A stretch of DNA of 64,000 nucleotides from Lysobacteraceae bacterium (GCA_030681035.1 JAUXUI010000069.1:91674-155673); one strand, 5' to 3'; numbered from the stretch's first letter, positions 1 to 9,145 are shown. Made by a program: numbers and translations. The notes: generated from the letters alone by a model not told the origin.

Positions 1-1
1 C

Positions 2-1888
2 GATGGCAGCGTGCGCGCATTTGACGCGCCGCCAACGGTTGCCGAGGTTGCCGCGTCGATCGGTGCCGGGCTGGCCAAGGCCACGCTGGCCGGTAAAGTC
101 GATGGTCGTCTGGTCGATGCCAGCCTCGCCATCACCCACGATGCCAGCCTGGAAATCGTCACCGAAAAGCACGCCGATGCGCTGGAAATCCTGCGCCATT
201 CCACCGCGCATTTGTTGGCACAAGCGGTACAGCGCCTGTTCCCCGGCGCGCAGGTCACCATCGGCCCGGTGATCGACAACGGCTTCTACTACGATTTTGC
301 CTACGAGCGCCCGTTCACGCCCGAAGACTTGCCGCTGATCGAGGACGAGATGCGCAAGATCGTGGCGGAAAAGATGCCGGTCGAGCGCAGCGTGAAATCG
401 CGCGACGATGCGGTGGCGTTTTTCGAGGGCATCGGCGAGCACTACAAGGCCGAGATCATCGCATCGATCCCGGCCAGCGAGGATCTTTCACTGTACACCC
501 AGGGTGAGTTCACCGACCTGTGCCGTGGCCCGCACGTGCCCAGCACCGACAAGCTGCGCGCCTTCAAGTTGATGAAGGTGGCCGGTGCTTATTGGCGTGG
601 CGACAGCAATAACGCCATGCTTTCGCGCATCTATGGCACCGCATGGCTCAACGACAAGGACCTCAAGGCCTGGTTGACCCAGCTCGAAGAGGCGGAAAAG
701 CGCGATCATCGCAAGATCGGCAAGGCGCTGAATCTGTTCCACCAGCAGGAAGAAGCGCCGGGCATGGTGTTCTGGCATCCACGCGGTTGGGCGCTGTGGC
801 AGGTGGTGGAGCAGTACATGCGCGGCGTTTACCTGAGCTCGGGCTACCAGGAAGTGCGTTGCCCGCAGGTGCTCGACGTATCGCTGTGGAAGCGCTCCGG
901 GCATTGGGACAATTACCAGGAAAACATGTTTTTCACCGAGTCGGAAAAGCGCAGCTACGCGGTGAAGCCGATGAACTGCCCGGGCCATGTGCAGATATTC
1001 AATCATGGCCTGCACAGCTACCGTGACCTGCCGATCCGCTACGGCGAATTCGGTGCCTGCCATCGCAACGAGCCGTCCGGCGCGCTGCACGGCATCATGC
1101 GGGTGCGTGCTTTTACCCAGGATGATGGCCATATCTTCTGTACCCCCGAACAGATCGAGTCGGAGGTGACTGCCTTCCATCGCCAGGCGATGGCGGTCTA
1201 TGGCGATTTCGGTTTCACCGACATTTCGCTGAAAATCGCACTGCGCCCGGACAAGCGCCTCGGTGACGATGCAACGTGGGACAAGGCCGAGAATGCGCTG
1301 CGCGCGGCGCTCGCGGCGGCCGATGTGAGTTGGGAGGAATTGCCGGGCGAGGGTGCCTTCTACGGCCCAAAAATCGAATACCACATGCGCGATTCGATTG
1401 GGCGCGCGTGGCAGGTTGGCACTATGCAGGTCGATTTCATGATGCCCGAGCGGCTTGGCGCCGAATATATCGACGAGCACAGCCAGCGCCAGCATCCGGT
1501 GATGTTGCATCGGGCCATCGTCGGTTCGATGGAGCGCTTCATTGGTATCCTGATCGAGCACCACGCCGGGCACCTGCCGGTGTGGCTGGCGCCGGTGCAG
1601 GCGGTGGTGATGAACATCACCGATGCCCATGCGCCTTACGCCGAAAAGGTGAGTAAGGCATTGTTGGCAAAATGCTTGCGCGTACACGCTGACCTGCGCA
1701 ACGAGAAGGTGGGTTACAAGATTCGCGAGCACACCCTGCAAAGGGTGCCTTATCTGCTGGTGGTGGGTGAGCGCGAGCGTGACAGTGAAATGGTGGCGGT
1801 ACGCAGCCGCTCGGGTGAGGATTTGGGCAGCATGACGGTTGCGGATTGCGCCCGTTTGTTGTCGGCCCGCTCGCAACACGCCGCTTAG
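2..1888 (+). CDS. thrS: Threonyl-tRNA synthetase (5' end outside window)
   Basis: Charges tRNA-Thr with threonine in the cytoplasm. The reading frame is already open at base 2 (codons for D-G-S-V-R-A-F-D), which is the inside of the N-terminal TGS domain, so the true start lies upstream of the window. About 628 residues are visible, against roughly 640 in the family. After the TGS domain comes the editing/SAD domain with the [11 protein letters not shown] zinc-binding segment, then the class II catalytic core with the MNCPGH stretch, then the C-terminal anticodon-binding domain ([18 protein letters not shown]). It heads the conserved thrS-infC-rpmI-rplT-pheST order. The GTG at 11 could be called as a start, but the upstream codons continue the TGS domain, so it is internal. 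Family assignment is secure. Confidence 0.97.
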   Translation, partial: DGSVRAFDAPPTVAEVAASIGAGLAKATLAGKVDGRLVDASLAITHDASLEIVTEKHADALEILRHSTAHLLAQAVQRLFPGAQVTIGPVIDNGFYYDFAYERPFTPEDLPLIEDEMRKIVAEKMPVERSVKSRDDAVAFFEGIGEHYKAEIIASIPASEDLSLYTQGEFTDLCRGPHVPSTDKLRAFKLMKVAGAYWRGDSNNAMLSRIYGTAWLNDKDLKAWLTQLEEAEKRDHRKIGKALNLFHQQEEAPGMVFWHPRGWALWQVVEQYMRGVYLSSGYQEVRCPQVLDVSLWKRSGHWDNYQENMFFTESEKRSYAVKPMNCPGHVQIFNHGLHSYRDLPIRYGEFGACHRNEPSGALHGIMRVRAFTQDDGHIFCTPEQIESEVTAFHRQAMAVYGDFGFTDISLKIALRPDKRLGDDATWDKAENALRAALAAADVSWEELPGEGAFYGPKIEYHMRDSIGRAWQVGTMQVDFMMPERLGAEYIDEHSQRQHPVMLHRAIVGSMERFIGILIEHHAGHLPVWLAPVQAVVMNITDAHAPYAEKVSKALLAKCLRVHADLRNEKVGYKIREHTLQRVPYLLVVGERERDSEMVAVRSRSGEDLGSMTVADCARLLSARSQHAA

Positions 1889-1942
1889 CGGTAAACTAAC
1901 AATGCTTGCGGCGCGAACAAATACACCGCAAGCTATTGCATC

Positions 1943-1992
1943 GAACCGGAAGCCCACCGCTTTCGGTTCTGGCCCGGCTACCACGTAGCCGG
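1943..1992 (+). promoter_or_regulatory. Two adjacent hairpins in the thrS-infC leader
   Basis: The first hairpin pairs 1943-1953 with 1959-1969 (11 bp including one G-U pair, 5-nt loop CCACC). The second pairs CCGGCTAC (1974-1981) with GTAGCCGG (1985-1992), 8 perfect bp around CAC. Neither is followed by a U-tract, so they do not look like intrinsic terminators. They end 28 bases before the infC start codon. A role in processing or control of infC translation is inferred, not shown. Confidence 0.5.
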
Positions 1993-2020
1993 AATCAGTA
2001 AACGGTTGGAGGATTGGCGA

Positions 2021-2539
2021 ATCAGTACCGAAAAGCAGAACCGAAAAAATGGCGAAATCCGCGTGCCGCGGCTTCGCGTGATTGGCGCCGATGGTGAAAT
2101 GATTGGCGTAATGACACGCGACGACGCGCTGCAGATGGCTGGTGACTCCGGGCTTGATCTGGTCGAGATTCAGCCCAACGCTGATCCACCGGTATGCCGG
2201 ATCATGGATTTCGGCAAACACCGCTTTGAGCAGCAGAAGAAGACCCAGGCTGCGAAGAAAAAGCAGAAGGTTGTCGAGATCAAGGAACTCAAGTTCCGTC
2301 CGGTAACCGACACCGCTGATTTCCAGGTGAAGATGCGCAATCTGCGTCGCTTCATCGAAGAAGGTGATCGGGTCAAGGTCAATATCCGGTTCAAGGGGCG
2401 CGAGATGGCGCACACCGAGCTGGGGCTTGCCATGGCCGCGAAGATCGAAGCCGATCTGGGCGATGAGGTGACTATCGAGCAGCGGCCGCGCCTGGAAGGC
2501 CGGCAGATGATCATGATGATCGCACCCAAGAAGAAGTAA
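2021..2539 (+). CDS. infC: Translation initiation factor IF-3, ATC start
   Basis: IF-3 binds the 30S subunit and checks start-codon and initiator tRNA selection. The protein begins ISTEKQNRKNGEIR and runs 172 residues: N-terminal domain with GLDLVEIQPNADPPVCRIMDFGK, a lysine-rich linker, and a C-terminal domain ending in GRQMIMMIAPKKK, all classic IF-3. The start chosen is ATC at 2021: a GGAGG Shine-Dalgarno sits at 2008-2012 with 8 bases spacing and there is no in-frame ATG or GTG at the N-terminus. The in-frame TTG at 2006 overlaps the GGAGG itself and is unlikely. Non-AUG starts are an established trait of infC and underlie autoregulation by IF-3. It lies downstream of thrS and upstream of rpmI-rplT. 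Confidence 0.95.
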   Translation: MSTEKQNRKNGEIRVPRLRVIGADGEMIGVMTRDDALQMAGDSGLDLVEIQPNADPPVCRIMDFGKHRFEQQKKTQAAKKKQKVVEIKELKFRPVTDTADFQVKMRNLRRFIEEGDRVKVNIRFKGREMAHTELGLAMAAKIEADLGDEVTIEQRPRLEGRQMIMMIAPKKK

Positions 2540-2590
2540 CGCCTCTGCGTGCTGCGTGGGCCAGTGCAAATCGGTCCGCGTGGCGGTGTA

Positions 2591-2656
2591 TGCAATCGGA
2601 ATCGTCCATCGCCGCCTGCTGGCGGACGATTCGACAGGCCAAATCCGGCGATTGCA
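2591..2656 (+). promoter_or_regulatory. Nested inverted repeats between infC and rpmI
   Basis: An outer perfect 8-bp stem TGCAATCG (2591-2598)/CGATTGCA (2649-2656) encloses a second perfect 8-bp stem AATCGTCC (2600-2607)/GGACGATT (2624-2631), itself containing a small GCC/GGC stem. It lies just 5' of the candidate rpmI promoter, so it would be present only on read-through transcripts from infC. It could be part of an L20-responsive leader or an RNA-processing site; both are inference. Confidence 0.45.
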
Positions 2657-2666
2657 TCAAAATGCT

Positions 2667-2695
2667 TTGCATAACAGCATGCAAGCTGCCATAAT
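2667..2695 (+). promoter_or_regulatory. Sigma-70-like promoter for rpmI-rplT
   Basis: TTGCAT (2667-2672), a 17-bp spacer, then CATAAT (2690-2695): good -35 and -10 matches with ideal spacing. Transcription would start near 2702, giving a leader of about 137 bases before rpmI. It lies in the non-coding gap after infC, so ribosomal proteins L35 and L20 can be made independently of infC. Confidence 0.6.
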
Positions 2696-2701
2696 TTGCG
2701 G

Positions 2702-2838
2702 CTCGCTCAGTATTTTCGAGTGGGCGTTTTACTGGACCAGCCCTGCGCAAGCAGGGCCTAAAAACCGGCACGGGCAGGATGGAAAGCGCGGTGACCCCGC
2801 CGCCCAGGTCAGTAGCAATTGCATAACAAGGACTTCCA
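2702..2838 (+). promoter_or_regulatory. Structured 5' leader of rpmI-rplT, candidate L20 autoregulatory RNA
   Basis: The leader contains a perfect 7-bp stem GCCCTGC (2740-2746)/GCAGGGC (2751-2757) closed by a GCAA tetraloop, and further complementary segments (ACTGGACC near 2731 and GGTCAGT near 2807, one bulge) that could form a long-range pairing around it. In enterobacteria L20 represses rpmI-rplT through a structured mRNA that mimics its rRNA site, so an L20-binding leader is expected at this position. Whether this RNA is bound by L20 is not shown. Confidence 0.45.
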
Positions 2839-3036
2839 ATGCCCAAGATCAAAACCAATCGGGGTGCCGCAAAACGCTTCCGGAAGACCGCTTCCGGCAA
2901 GTACAAGTGTGGCCACGCCAACCGTAGCCATATCCTCACCAAGAAGGCCACCAAGCGCAAGCGCAACCTGCGGCAGACGAACCATGTTCGTGCCGAGGAC
3001 GCCGGTCGTCTGGATCGCATGCTGCCCTATCTCTGA
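2839..3036 (+). CDS. rpmI: 50S ribosomal protein L35
   Basis: A small, very basic 65-residue protein starting [17 protein letters not shown] and ending MLPYL, the diagnostic L35 pattern and length. It is a structural component of the large ribosomal subunit. It is separated from infC by 299 bases holding a promoter and a structured leader, and from rplT by 13 bases, which places it in one transcript with rplT and under the same likely L20 feedback control. Confidence 0.98.
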   Translation: MPKIKTNRGAAKRFRKTASGKYKCGHANRSHILTKKATKRKRNLRQTNHVRAEDAGRLDRMLPYL

Positions 3037-3049
3037 GGAGGACTGAAAA

Positions 3050-3409
3050 ATGGCACGAGTCAAACGTGGTGTAACGGCGCGTCGGCGTCACAAGAAAATT
3101 CTCAAGCTGGCCAAGGGCTATTACAACGCCCGGCGCAAGGTGTTCCGTGTTGCCAAGCAGGCGGTAACGCGCGCCCAGCAATATGCCTACATCGGCCGCA
3201 AGCAGCGCAAGCGCCAGTTCCGTAGCCTGTGGATCGTTCGTATCAACGCCGGTGCCCGCATCTACGGCTTGAGCTACAGCCGCTTCATGAATGGCCTGAA
3301 GAAGGCCGGCATTACGCTTGATCGCAAGGTGCTGGCGGATCTCGCTGTGCGCGATATCGCTGCTTTCGGCCAGTTGGCCGAAAAAGCGAAGGGTGCGCTC
3401 GCGGCGTAA
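3050..3409 (+). CDS. rplT: 50S ribosomal protein L20
   Basis: The 119-residue protein starts [20 protein letters not shown] and has the long basic N-terminal helix and the [19 protein letters not shown] core typical of L20. L20 is an early assembly protein of the 50S subunit and in enterobacteria also the repressor of rpmI-rplT. A GAGGAGG ribosome-binding site lies a few bases before its ATG. It closes the rpmI-rplT pair; pheS follows after 164 bases. Confidence 0.98.
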   Translation: MARVKRGVTARRRHKKILKLAKGYYNARRKVFRVAKQAVTRAQQYAYIGRKQRKRQFRSLWIVRINAGARIYGLSYSRFMNGLKKAGITLDRKVLADLAVRDIAAFGQLAEKAKGALAA

Positions 3410-3490
3410 CGCCAGACCTCACGCAACATGTCACTTGGTGGCGTGTTTGCGACAATGCGCAGAATCACCGGCGAGCTTTCGCCGGGGCGT

Positions 3491-3514
3491 GGGGAAGGGC
3501 GAAAGTCCTTCCCC
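3491..3514 (+). terminator. Hairpin between rplT and pheS, possible terminator/attenuator
   Basis: GGGGAAGG (3491-3498) and CCTTCCCC (3507-3514) form a perfect 8-bp stem with an 8-base loop, followed by ATTTGCGTTTT, which is moderately U-rich but not a clean U-tract. A smaller GGCGA/TCGCC stem precedes it. In enterobacteria pheST is controlled by attenuation at this place, but no convincing Phe-rich leader peptide is seen here. It may be a weak terminator of the ribosomal protein transcript. Confidence 0.4.
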
Positions 3515-3573
3515 ATTTGCGTTTTCATGGCCGCGTAAATTGCGCGGTGAGTTCGAACCAAGCGAGGTCAATC

Positions 3574-4569
3574 ATGAGCGACATCGCGTCCCTCGTCGCG
3601 TCCGCCACAGCGCAGATCGATGCGGCCGACAGCATTGAGGCGCTGGAAGCACAGCGGGTGCAGCTGTTGGGCAAGCAGGGGCAGATCACCGGGCTGTTGA
3701 AGGAACTGGGCAGCATGGCTGCCGACCAACGCAAGGCTGCCGGCGAAGCGGTCAATCGCGCCAAGGACGAGATCGGCACGCGTATCGCCGCTCGTCGCGA
3801 GCAGCTTGAGCAAGCGGTGCTGGCCGCACGCCTGTCCAGCGAGCGGCTTGATGTCACCCTGCCGGGCAGAAATGGCAGCCGCGCGCCGATGCACCCGATC
3901 AGTCGCACCAGCGAGCGGATCGCCGAGATTTTCGCGCGCATGGGCTACGAGCTGGCCGATGGCCCGGAAATCGAGGACGACTGGCACAACTTCGAGGCGC
4001 TGAACTTTCCGCCACATCACCCGGCACGGGCGATGCACGACACCTTCTATTTTCCGGATGGTCGCTTGCTGCGCACCCATACCTCGCCGGTGCAGGTGCG
4101 CTACATGCGCGAGCGCAAACCGCCATTCCGCATGATCGCCATCGGCAAGGTCTACCGCAGCGATTCCGATCAAACCCACTCGCCGATGTTTCATCAGATG
4201 GAAGGCTTGCTGATTGATGAAACCTCGAGTTTTGCCGATCTCAAGGGCACGTTGAAACAGTTCGTCGATACTTTCTTCGAACGTGACTTCGCCATGCGTT
4301 TTCGGCCCAGCTATTTTCCGTTTACCGAACCGTCGGCGGAAGTGGATATCCGCTGGGAGCAGCCGGACGGCAGCGCGCGCTGGCTGGAAGTGCTTGGCTG
4401 CGGCATGGTACATCCCAACGTCTTGCGTCAGTGCGGCATCGACCCGGAGCGCTATAGCGGTTTTGCGTTTGGTATCGGCATCGAGCGCTTCGCGATGTTG
4501 CGTTATGGCGTCAACGATTTGCGTGCTTTCTTCGAAAACGACCTGCGCTTCTTGCGGCAGTTTGCGTGA
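3574..4569 (+). CDS. pheS: Phenylalanyl-tRNA synthetase alpha subunit
   Basis: The alpha subunit holds the catalytic site of the heterotetrameric PheRS. The chosen ATG at 3574 ([20 protein letters not shown]) has a GCGAGG sequence upstream and gives 331 residues, the usual size; the frame is open further upstream but without homologous sequence. An N-terminal coiled coil (about residues 1-90) precedes the class II catalytic domain with [26 protein letters not shown], the Q/HQMEGL segment and the C-terminal [17 protein letters not shown] motif 3. Its partner pheT lies 284 bases downstream, separated by repeat DNA rather than the short gap normally seen. Confidence 0.97.
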   Translation: MSDIASLVASATAQIDAADSIEALEAQRVQLLGKQGQITGLLKELGSMAADQRKAAGEAVNRAKDEIGTRIAARREQLEQAVLAARLSSERLDVTLPGRNGSRAPMHPISRTSERIAEIFARMGYELADGPEIEDDWHNFEALNFPPHHPARAMHDTFYFPDGRLLRTHTSPVQVRYMRERKPPFRMIAIGKVYRSDSDQTHSPMFHQMEGLLIDETSSFADLKGTLKQFVDTFFERDFAMRFRPSYFPFTEPSAEVDIRWEQPDGSARWLEVLGCGMVHPNVLRQCGIDPERYSGFAFGIGIERFAMLRYGVNDLRAFFENDLRFLRQFA

Positions 4570-4853
4570 GAAGCCGGGACCACGGGACCACGGGACCACG
4601 GGACCACGGGACCACGGGACCACGGGACTAAAGGATTGCGGGTGTTTGCTCATGCTTCTTGCTTTGGCTTTTTCAAGTCGCCAGTGATTGATGGGTTTCG
4701 CTACGCTCTACCCATCCTACGGACTTGAATGCTTCACGAAGGCTGCACAACACCGGGTTGGCCTCGATATGCTTTTCCGGGTCCCGGGTCCCGGGTCCCG
4801 GGTCCCGGGTCCCGAACGCCGAACACTGAATTCACTTTACCGGACACCACGCG
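4570..4853 (+). repeat. GGGAC/GGGTCCC foldback repeat element, copy 1, with nested repeat
   Basis: Starting at the pheS stop codon, GAAGCC is followed by seven GGGAC units at exact 8-base spacing (4576-4628). Further on lie five GGGTCCC heptamers (4779-4813). The two arrays are complementary and could fold into a long hairpin. Between them is a TTGCTTTGGCTTTTTC segment that also occurs in the copy at 45.4 kb, and an apparently nested different repeat, GATGGGTTTCGC...CTACCCATC (about 4690-4722). The rest up to the pheT ATG has no recognisable gene. The element sits inside the pheST operon. Confidence 0.8.
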
Positions 4854-7223
4854 ATGAAATTCCCTGAAAGCTGGCTGCGCCAACACGTTGCACACAACGC
4901 CACTGCCGAAGGTCTGGCCGAGCGCCTGACCGCGATTGGCCTGGAGGTGGAGGAGATGCAGCGTCTGGGCGAAGGCCTGGATGGTGTGGTGGTGGCGCGT
5001 ATCGTTTCGTGCTCGCCACATCCGCAAGCCGATCGCCTGCAAGTGTGTTCGGTCGATGCCGGCGGTTCCTCGCCGGTACAGATCGTCTGCGGTGCGCCCA
5101 ATGCGCGTCCCGGGCTGGTTGCGCCGCTGGCGGTGGTTGGCGCGAGCCTGCCCGGCGGTATCGCGATCAAGGCGGCCACGCTGCGCGGTGTTGAATCACA
5201 GGGGATGCTGTGCTCGGCGCGCGAGTTGGGCCTGGATACCGATGCTGCAGGCTTGATGGAACTGCCTGCCGATGCGCCGGTGGGGCAATCGCTGATGGAT
5301 TATCTGGGTTTGCCCGATACCAGCTATGAGATCAAGCTCACGCCGAACCGAGCTGATTGTTTCGGCATCCGCGGAATCGCCTATGACGTGGCCGCAGCCA
5401 CCGGTGCCGAGGTGCTGCCGTTTGTGGTCGAGCCGCTGGTTGCGGCGATTGAAGATGGGGTTGCGGTACAACTGGATGCCGGTGTCGCATGCCCACGCTA
5501 CTGCGGCCGGGTGATCTGCGGGATCGATCCTGATGTTGTCACCCCATTATGGATGCGCGAGCGGCTGCGGCGCTCGGGCGTGCGCCCGATCAGTTTTCTG
5601 GTCGATGTAACCCAGTACGTGATGCTGGATCTGGGCCAGCCGATGCATGCGTTTGATCGTGATCTTTTGAAGGGGCCGGTTGGCGTGCGTCTGGCGCGAT
5701 CCGGCGAAAGCCTGAAACTGCTCGACGAGCGCACGGTTGCTCTGGACGATGGCTTTGTGGTGATTACCGATGCCCAGCGCCCGGTTGCGCTGGCCGGGGT
5801 AATGGGCGGTTGGGATACCCGCGTCACCGAAGCCACTCGCAACGTGTTTCTGGAAAGCGCGCATTTCGCGCCCGATGCGATTATTGGCCGGGCGCGCCGC
5901 CTTGGCATGCACACCGATGCCTCGCATCGTTTCGAGCGCGGCGTCGATCCGGAATTGCCACGTCAGGCGCTCGAATACGCCACCCGTCTGATCCTCGATA
6001 TTGCCGGCGGCAAACCCGGCGCGGTGACCGAAGCGAGCGTGGCTGATGCGTTGCACGTTGCGCGCCCGGTTTCGCTGCGCCGAGCGCGTTTGCAGCGAGT
6101 GCTGGGTATCACCGTGAGTGATGGCGAGATCGAGCGAATCCTGCGCGCGCTTGGCATGGTGGTTGAGGCTACTGCTGATGGCTGGTCGGTGCTGCCGCCG
6201 AGCCGTCGTTTTGATATCGCCATCGAAGAAGACCTGATCGAAGAAGTCGTGCGCATTCATGGCTACGAGGCAGTGCCGACGACGCTGCCCAGCGGCAGTT
6301 TTCCGTTGCTGGTGCCGAGCGAGACCCGCGTTGCCGATGGTGAACTGCGCCGGCAACTGCTGGCACGGGATTATGCCGAGGCGGTGTGTTTTTCCTTTCT
6401 TGACGCGCAAACGCTGGCGCACTGGCAGCTCGATCATGGTGCGGTAACACTGGCCAACCCTTTGAGCGAAGAACTGGCGGTGATGCGCACAGCATTGTTG
6501 CCGGGTCTGGTGCAGGCGCTGGCGCGCAATCGTGACCGTCAACTGAGCCGGGTACGGCTGTTTGAGCTGGGCCGCGTGTTTCACACGGATGGTGTGGGCG
6601 AAACCCGTCGCATCGCGGCGGTGGCTTGCGGCACTGCCCACGCCGAGCAATGGGGCGTTGCCGAGCGTGAGCTTGAGTTCCATGACATCAAGGGTGATCT
6701 GGAGAGCCTGCTGGCACTGGCTGGCCCGCTCAACGTGCAATGGACGGGCGCCGATCTGCCATGGCTGCATCCCGGGCGCTCGGCCAGCGTGAAACGTGGC
6801 GAGCAGGTGCTGGGCTGGATCGGTGCCCTGCATCCGGCACTGCTGCGCGCGCTGGACCTGGATAGCGAGGTATGGGTGTTCGAAATGGACCTCGATGTGA
6901 TCGCACAGCGTGAGCTGGCGCGGGCCCGGCCACTGTCGCGGTTCCCGTCGGTACGTCGTGATCTGGCCGTGGTGGTGGCCGAAGCCACGCCGTGGGCGGC
7001 GGTGGAAGCCAGTGTGCGTGGCAGTCTGGGCGAGCGTCTCAATGCGCTGTCACTGTTTGACCAATATCAGGGGCCTGGGCTGGAATCAGGCACAAAAAGT
7101 CTTGCTATGGGCTTGATTTTGCACGACGTATCGCGCACTCTTACGGATCACGATGCCGACAGCGCTGTGGCTGACGTGGTCGCTGCCTTGGGTAGTGATT
7201 GCGGTGCAAGAATCAGGGGGTGA
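4854..7223 (+). CDS. pheT: Phenylalanyl-tRNA synthetase beta subunit
   Basis: The beta subunit binds tRNA-Phe and edits mischarged tyrosine. The 789-residue protein (family about 790-800) begins [12 protein letters not shown]. Domains in order: tRNA-binding OB fold (about 40-150, with [18 protein letters not shown]), B3/B4 editing domain (about 215-385, including [24 protein letters not shown]), B5 (about 405-475), inactive class II core ([18 protein letters not shown] onward), and the C-terminal FDX-ACB domain ([15 protein letters not shown]). It is transcribed in the same direction as pheS and ends one base before ihfA begins, indicating co-transcription with ihfA. Confidence 0.97.
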   Translation: MKFPESWLRQHVAHNATAEGLAERLTAIGLEVEEMQRLGEGLDGVVVARIVSCSPHPQADRLQVCSVDAGGSSPVQIVCGAPNARPGLVAPLAVVGASLPGGIAIKAATLRGVESQGMLCSARELGLDTDAAGLMELPADAPVGQSLMDYLGLPDTSYEIKLTPNRADCFGIRGIAYDVAAATGAEVLPFVVEPLVAAIEDGVAVQLDAGVACPRYCGRVICGIDPDVVTPLWMRERLRRSGVRPISFLVDVTQYVMLDLGQPMHAFDRDLLKGPVGVRLARSGESLKLLDERTVALDDGFVVITDAQRPVALAGVMGGWDTRVTEATRNVFLESAHFAPDAIIGRARRLGMHTDASHRFERGVDPELPRQALEYATRLILDIAGGKPGAVTEASVADALHVARPVSLRRARLQRVLGITVSDGEIERILRALGMVVEATADGWSVLPPSRRFDIAIEEDLIEEVVRIHGYEAVPTTLPSGSFPLLVPSETRVADGELRRQLLARDYAEAVCFSFLDAQTLAHWQLDHGAVTLANPLSEELAVMRTALLPGLVQALARNRDRQLSRVRLFELGRVFHTDGVGETRRIAAVACGTAHAEQWGVAERELEFHDIKGDLESLLALAGPLNVQWTGADLPWLHPGRSASVKRGEQVLGWIGALHPALLRALDLDSEVWVFEMDLDVIAQRELARARPLSRFPSVRRDLAVVVAEATPWAAVEASVRGSLGERLNALSLFDQYQGPGLESGTKSLAMGLILHDVSRTLTDHDADSAVADVVAALGSDCGARIRG

Positions 7224-7224
7224 C

Positions 7225-7527
7225 ATGGCGTTGACCAAAGCAGAGATGGCAGAGCGGTTGTTTGAGCAGGTTGGCCTGAACAAGCGAGAAGCCAAAGAGT
7301 TCGTGGACGCGTTTTTCGACGCGTTGCGCGGCGCGTTGGAGCGTGGCCAGCAAGTCAAATTGTCGGGTTTCGGCAACTTCGACCTGCGCAGCAAGAACCA
7401 GCGCCCGGGGCGAAATCCCAAAACCGGTGAAGAGATTCCGATTTCAGCCAGAACGGTGGTGACCTTTCGCCCCGGTCAAAAGCTGAAGGAGCGCGTGGAA
7501 GCTTATTCCGGGAACGGGCGTGCTTGA
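7225..7527 (+). CDS. ihfA: Integration host factor alpha subunit
   Basis: IHF-alpha pairs with IHF-beta to bend DNA at specific sites in replication, recombination and transcription. The start chosen is ATG at 7225 ([20 protein letters not shown]), one base after the pheT stop and preceded by a GGGGG stretch inside pheT; this gives the standard length of 100 residues. The [29 protein letters not shown] segment is the DNA-binding arm of the HU/IHF family. It overlaps the following MerR-type gene by 8 bases. The pheT-ihfA order is widely conserved in gammaproteobacteria. Confidence 0.97.
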   Translation: MALTKAEMAERLFEQVGLNKREAKEFVDAFFDALRGALERGQQVKLSGFGNFDLRSKNQRPGRNPKTGEEIPISARTVVTFRPGQKLKERVEAYSGNGRA

Positions 7528-7876
7528 TCCGGGCAGTAATCGCGAACTGCCGCCGATTCCGGCCAAGCGCTACTTCACCATTGGTGAGGTCAGCGAGCTG
7601 TGCGACGTAAAACCGCATGTGCTGCGTTACTGGGAAACCGAGTTCGGCAATCTCAATCCGGTCAAGCGCCGCGGCAACCGGCGTTATTACCAACGCCACG
7701 ATGTGCTGATGATTCGCCAGATCCGCGCGTTGTTGTATGAAGAGGGCTACACCATCGGCGGTGCCCGTCAGCGGCTGGAAGGCGAGGCCGGGCGCAACGA
7801 GTCGAGCATGAGCGCGCAGGTGATACGCGAGGTGCGGCGCGAGCTGGAAGAAGTGTTGTTGTTGCTGCGGCGCTGA
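7520..7876 (+). CDS. MerR-family transcriptional regulator downstream of ihfA
   Basis: A 118-residue protein with GTG start overlapping the ihfA end by 8 bases. Residues about 17-85 form a winged helix-turn-helix of MerR type ([26 protein letters not shown], then [37 protein letters not shown]), followed by a short leucine-rich helix probably used for dimerisation. There is no C-terminal effector domain or metal-binding cysteine cluster. This short MerR protein between ihfA and tRNA-Pro is a conserved gammaproteobacterial arrangement, but its targets are not established. Regulation of its own operon is possible but not shown. Confidence 0.9.
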   Translation: MLDPGSNRELPPIPAKRYFTIGEVSELCDVKPHVLRYWETEFGNLNPVKRRGNRRYYQRHDVLMIRQIRALLYEEGYTIGGARQRLEGEAGRNESSMSAQVIREVRRELEEVLLLLRR

Positions 7877-7959
7877 TCGCACGACGATCATCGTTTCAGG
7901 GCACTGTAGGGAACCTCGACGCAAGCATCGCATAATAGGTTTCAAGTGCTCACTCCGGG

Positions 7960-7965
7960 TATACT
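7960..7965 (+). promoter_or_regulatory. Probable -10 element of the tRNA-Pro gene
   Basis: TATACT at 7960-7965 is followed by the GC-rich stretch CGGCCGGGCGGC, as expected of a stringently controlled stable-RNA promoter. No good -35 hexamer is found 16-18 bases upstream. The tRNA starts 42 bases after the hexamer. Confidence 0.5.
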
Positions 7966-8007
7966 AATCGGCCGGGCGGCAAGCCCGGGTGTTAAAGCAA
8001 CACATGT

Positions 8008-8084
8008 CGGGGCGTAGCGCAGCCTGGTAGCGCATCTGCCTGGGGGGCAGAGGGTCGTGGGTTCAAATCCCGCCGCCCCGACCA
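8008..8084 (+). tRNA. tRNA-Pro (anticodon GGG)
   Basis: A complete cloverleaf of 77 nt with encoded CCA. Acceptor stem CGGGGCG (8008-8014) pairs with CGCCCCG (8074-8080), A discriminator, CCA at 8082-8084. The anticodon arm is TCTGC-CTGGGGG-GCAGA, placing GGG at 8042-8044, which reads CCC (and CCU) proline codons. The T-arm contains GGTTCAAATCC. It follows the ihfA-merR genes, a conserved position. No duplicated 3' end or integrase was seen that would mark it as an active integration site. Confidence 0.97.
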
Positions 8085-8200
8085 TTTACCGCGACACCGC
8101 GACATCGCGCCATGCGGTCATCGATTCGCGACGCCACTTCACCGCAAGTCATTCACGCCGCCTTGTTACACTGTGCGCTGGTGACCAGTGGGCAAGTCTC

Positions 8201-9145
8201 ATGCACATGCTTTATCCCGATATCGACGCGTTTGACCACGGCATGCTGCCGGTTGATGCCCGGCATACGCTGAATTACGAACAATGCGGGAACCCCAACG
8301 GCAAGCCGGTGGTGATCCTGCACGGCGGGCCGGGTGGCGGCTGCAACGCCAAAATGCGGCGCTTCCATGACCCCAAGGTCTACCGCATCATCCTGTTCGA
8401 TCAGCGCGGCGCCGGGCGCTCCACCCCGCATGCTGATCTGGTTGACAACACCACCTGGCATCTGGTGGCGGACATCGAAGCCCTGCGCAGCCATCTTGGC
8501 ATAGCGCGCTGGCAGGTGTTTGGCGGTTCCTGGGGCTCCACTCTGGCGCTGGCTTATGCGCAAACCCATCCACAGCGGGTGAGTGAACTGGTATTGCGCG
8601 GCATCTTCATGTTGCGACGCTGGGAACTGGAATGGTTCTACCAGGAGGGAGCTTCGCGCCTGTTCCCGGAGGCGTGGCAGCAGTACTTGAGTGCAATCCC
8701 GCTGGTCGAGCGCCATGACCTGATATCGGCCTACCATCGCCGCTTGACCAGTGATGACGCCGATACCCGGCTCGCAGCAGCGCGCGCGTGGTCGGTGTGG
8801 GAAGCGGCGACCAGCCTGTTGCATCCAGACCCGGCCTTCATCGGCGCGCATGAAGACCCCGCATTCGCGCTGGCATTCGCCCGTATCGAATGCCATTACT
8901 TCGTCAACGGTGGCTTCTTCGAGGTCGATGACCAGTTGTTGCGCGATGCCGACCGGCTGCGCGAGATACCCGGCGTAATCGTACACGGCCGTTACGATGT
9001 CGTGTGCCCGGTCACCAACGCCTGGGATCTGCATCAGGCGTGGCCCAAAGCCGATCTGGAAATCTGCGGAAGTTCAGGGCATTCCGCGTTTGAACCGGAA
9101 ATCGCCAGCGCGCTGGTGCGTACCACCGACCGCTTTCGGACGTGA
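8201..9145 (+). CDS. pip: Proline iminopeptidase (prolyl aminopeptidase)
   Basis: Alpha/beta-hydrolase of peptidase family S33 that releases N-terminal proline from peptides, probably in the cytoplasm since no signal peptide is seen. With ATG 8201 (MHMLYPDIDAFDHGML) it has 314 residues; ATG 8207 is equally possible and two residues shorter. Motifs: HGGPGGG oxyanion region (about residue 44), LFDQRGAGRS, the GGSWGST nucleophile elbow with catalytic Ser, HGRYDVVCP with the catalytic Asp, and GSSGHSAFEPE with the catalytic His. The frame is open further upstream, but that part has no family resemblance. It is monocistronic, between tRNA-Pro and the restriction-modification remnant. Confidence 0.93.
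   Translation: MHMLYPDIDAFDHGMLPVDARHTLNYEQCGNPNGKPVVILHGGPGGGCNAKMRRFHDPKVYRIILFDQRGAGRSTPHADLVDNTTWHLVADIEALRSHLGIARWQVFGGSWGSTLALAYAQTHPQRVSELVLRGIFMLRRWELEWFYQEGASRLFPEAWQQYLSAIPLVERHDLISAYHRRLTSDDADTRLAAARAWSVWEAATSLLHPDPAFIGAHEDPAFALAFARIECHYFVNGGFFEVDDQLLRDADRLREIPGVIVHGRYDVVCPVTNAWDLHQAWPKADLEICGSSGHSAFEPEIASALVRTTDRFRT

Noticed and set aside
3428-3538. Small open frame between rplT and pheS (starting [10 protein letters not shown]) as a PheM-like attenuation leader peptide
   Set aside because: Only three Phe codons, scattered over 36 residues, and no alternative hairpins with a clean U-tract; it does not look like a Phe-sensing leader.
4570-4813. GGGAC/GGGTCCC arrays as a CRISPR array
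   Set aside because: Units are 5-8 bases with no 30-base spacers and no cas genes; these are simple tandem arrays in a foldback element.
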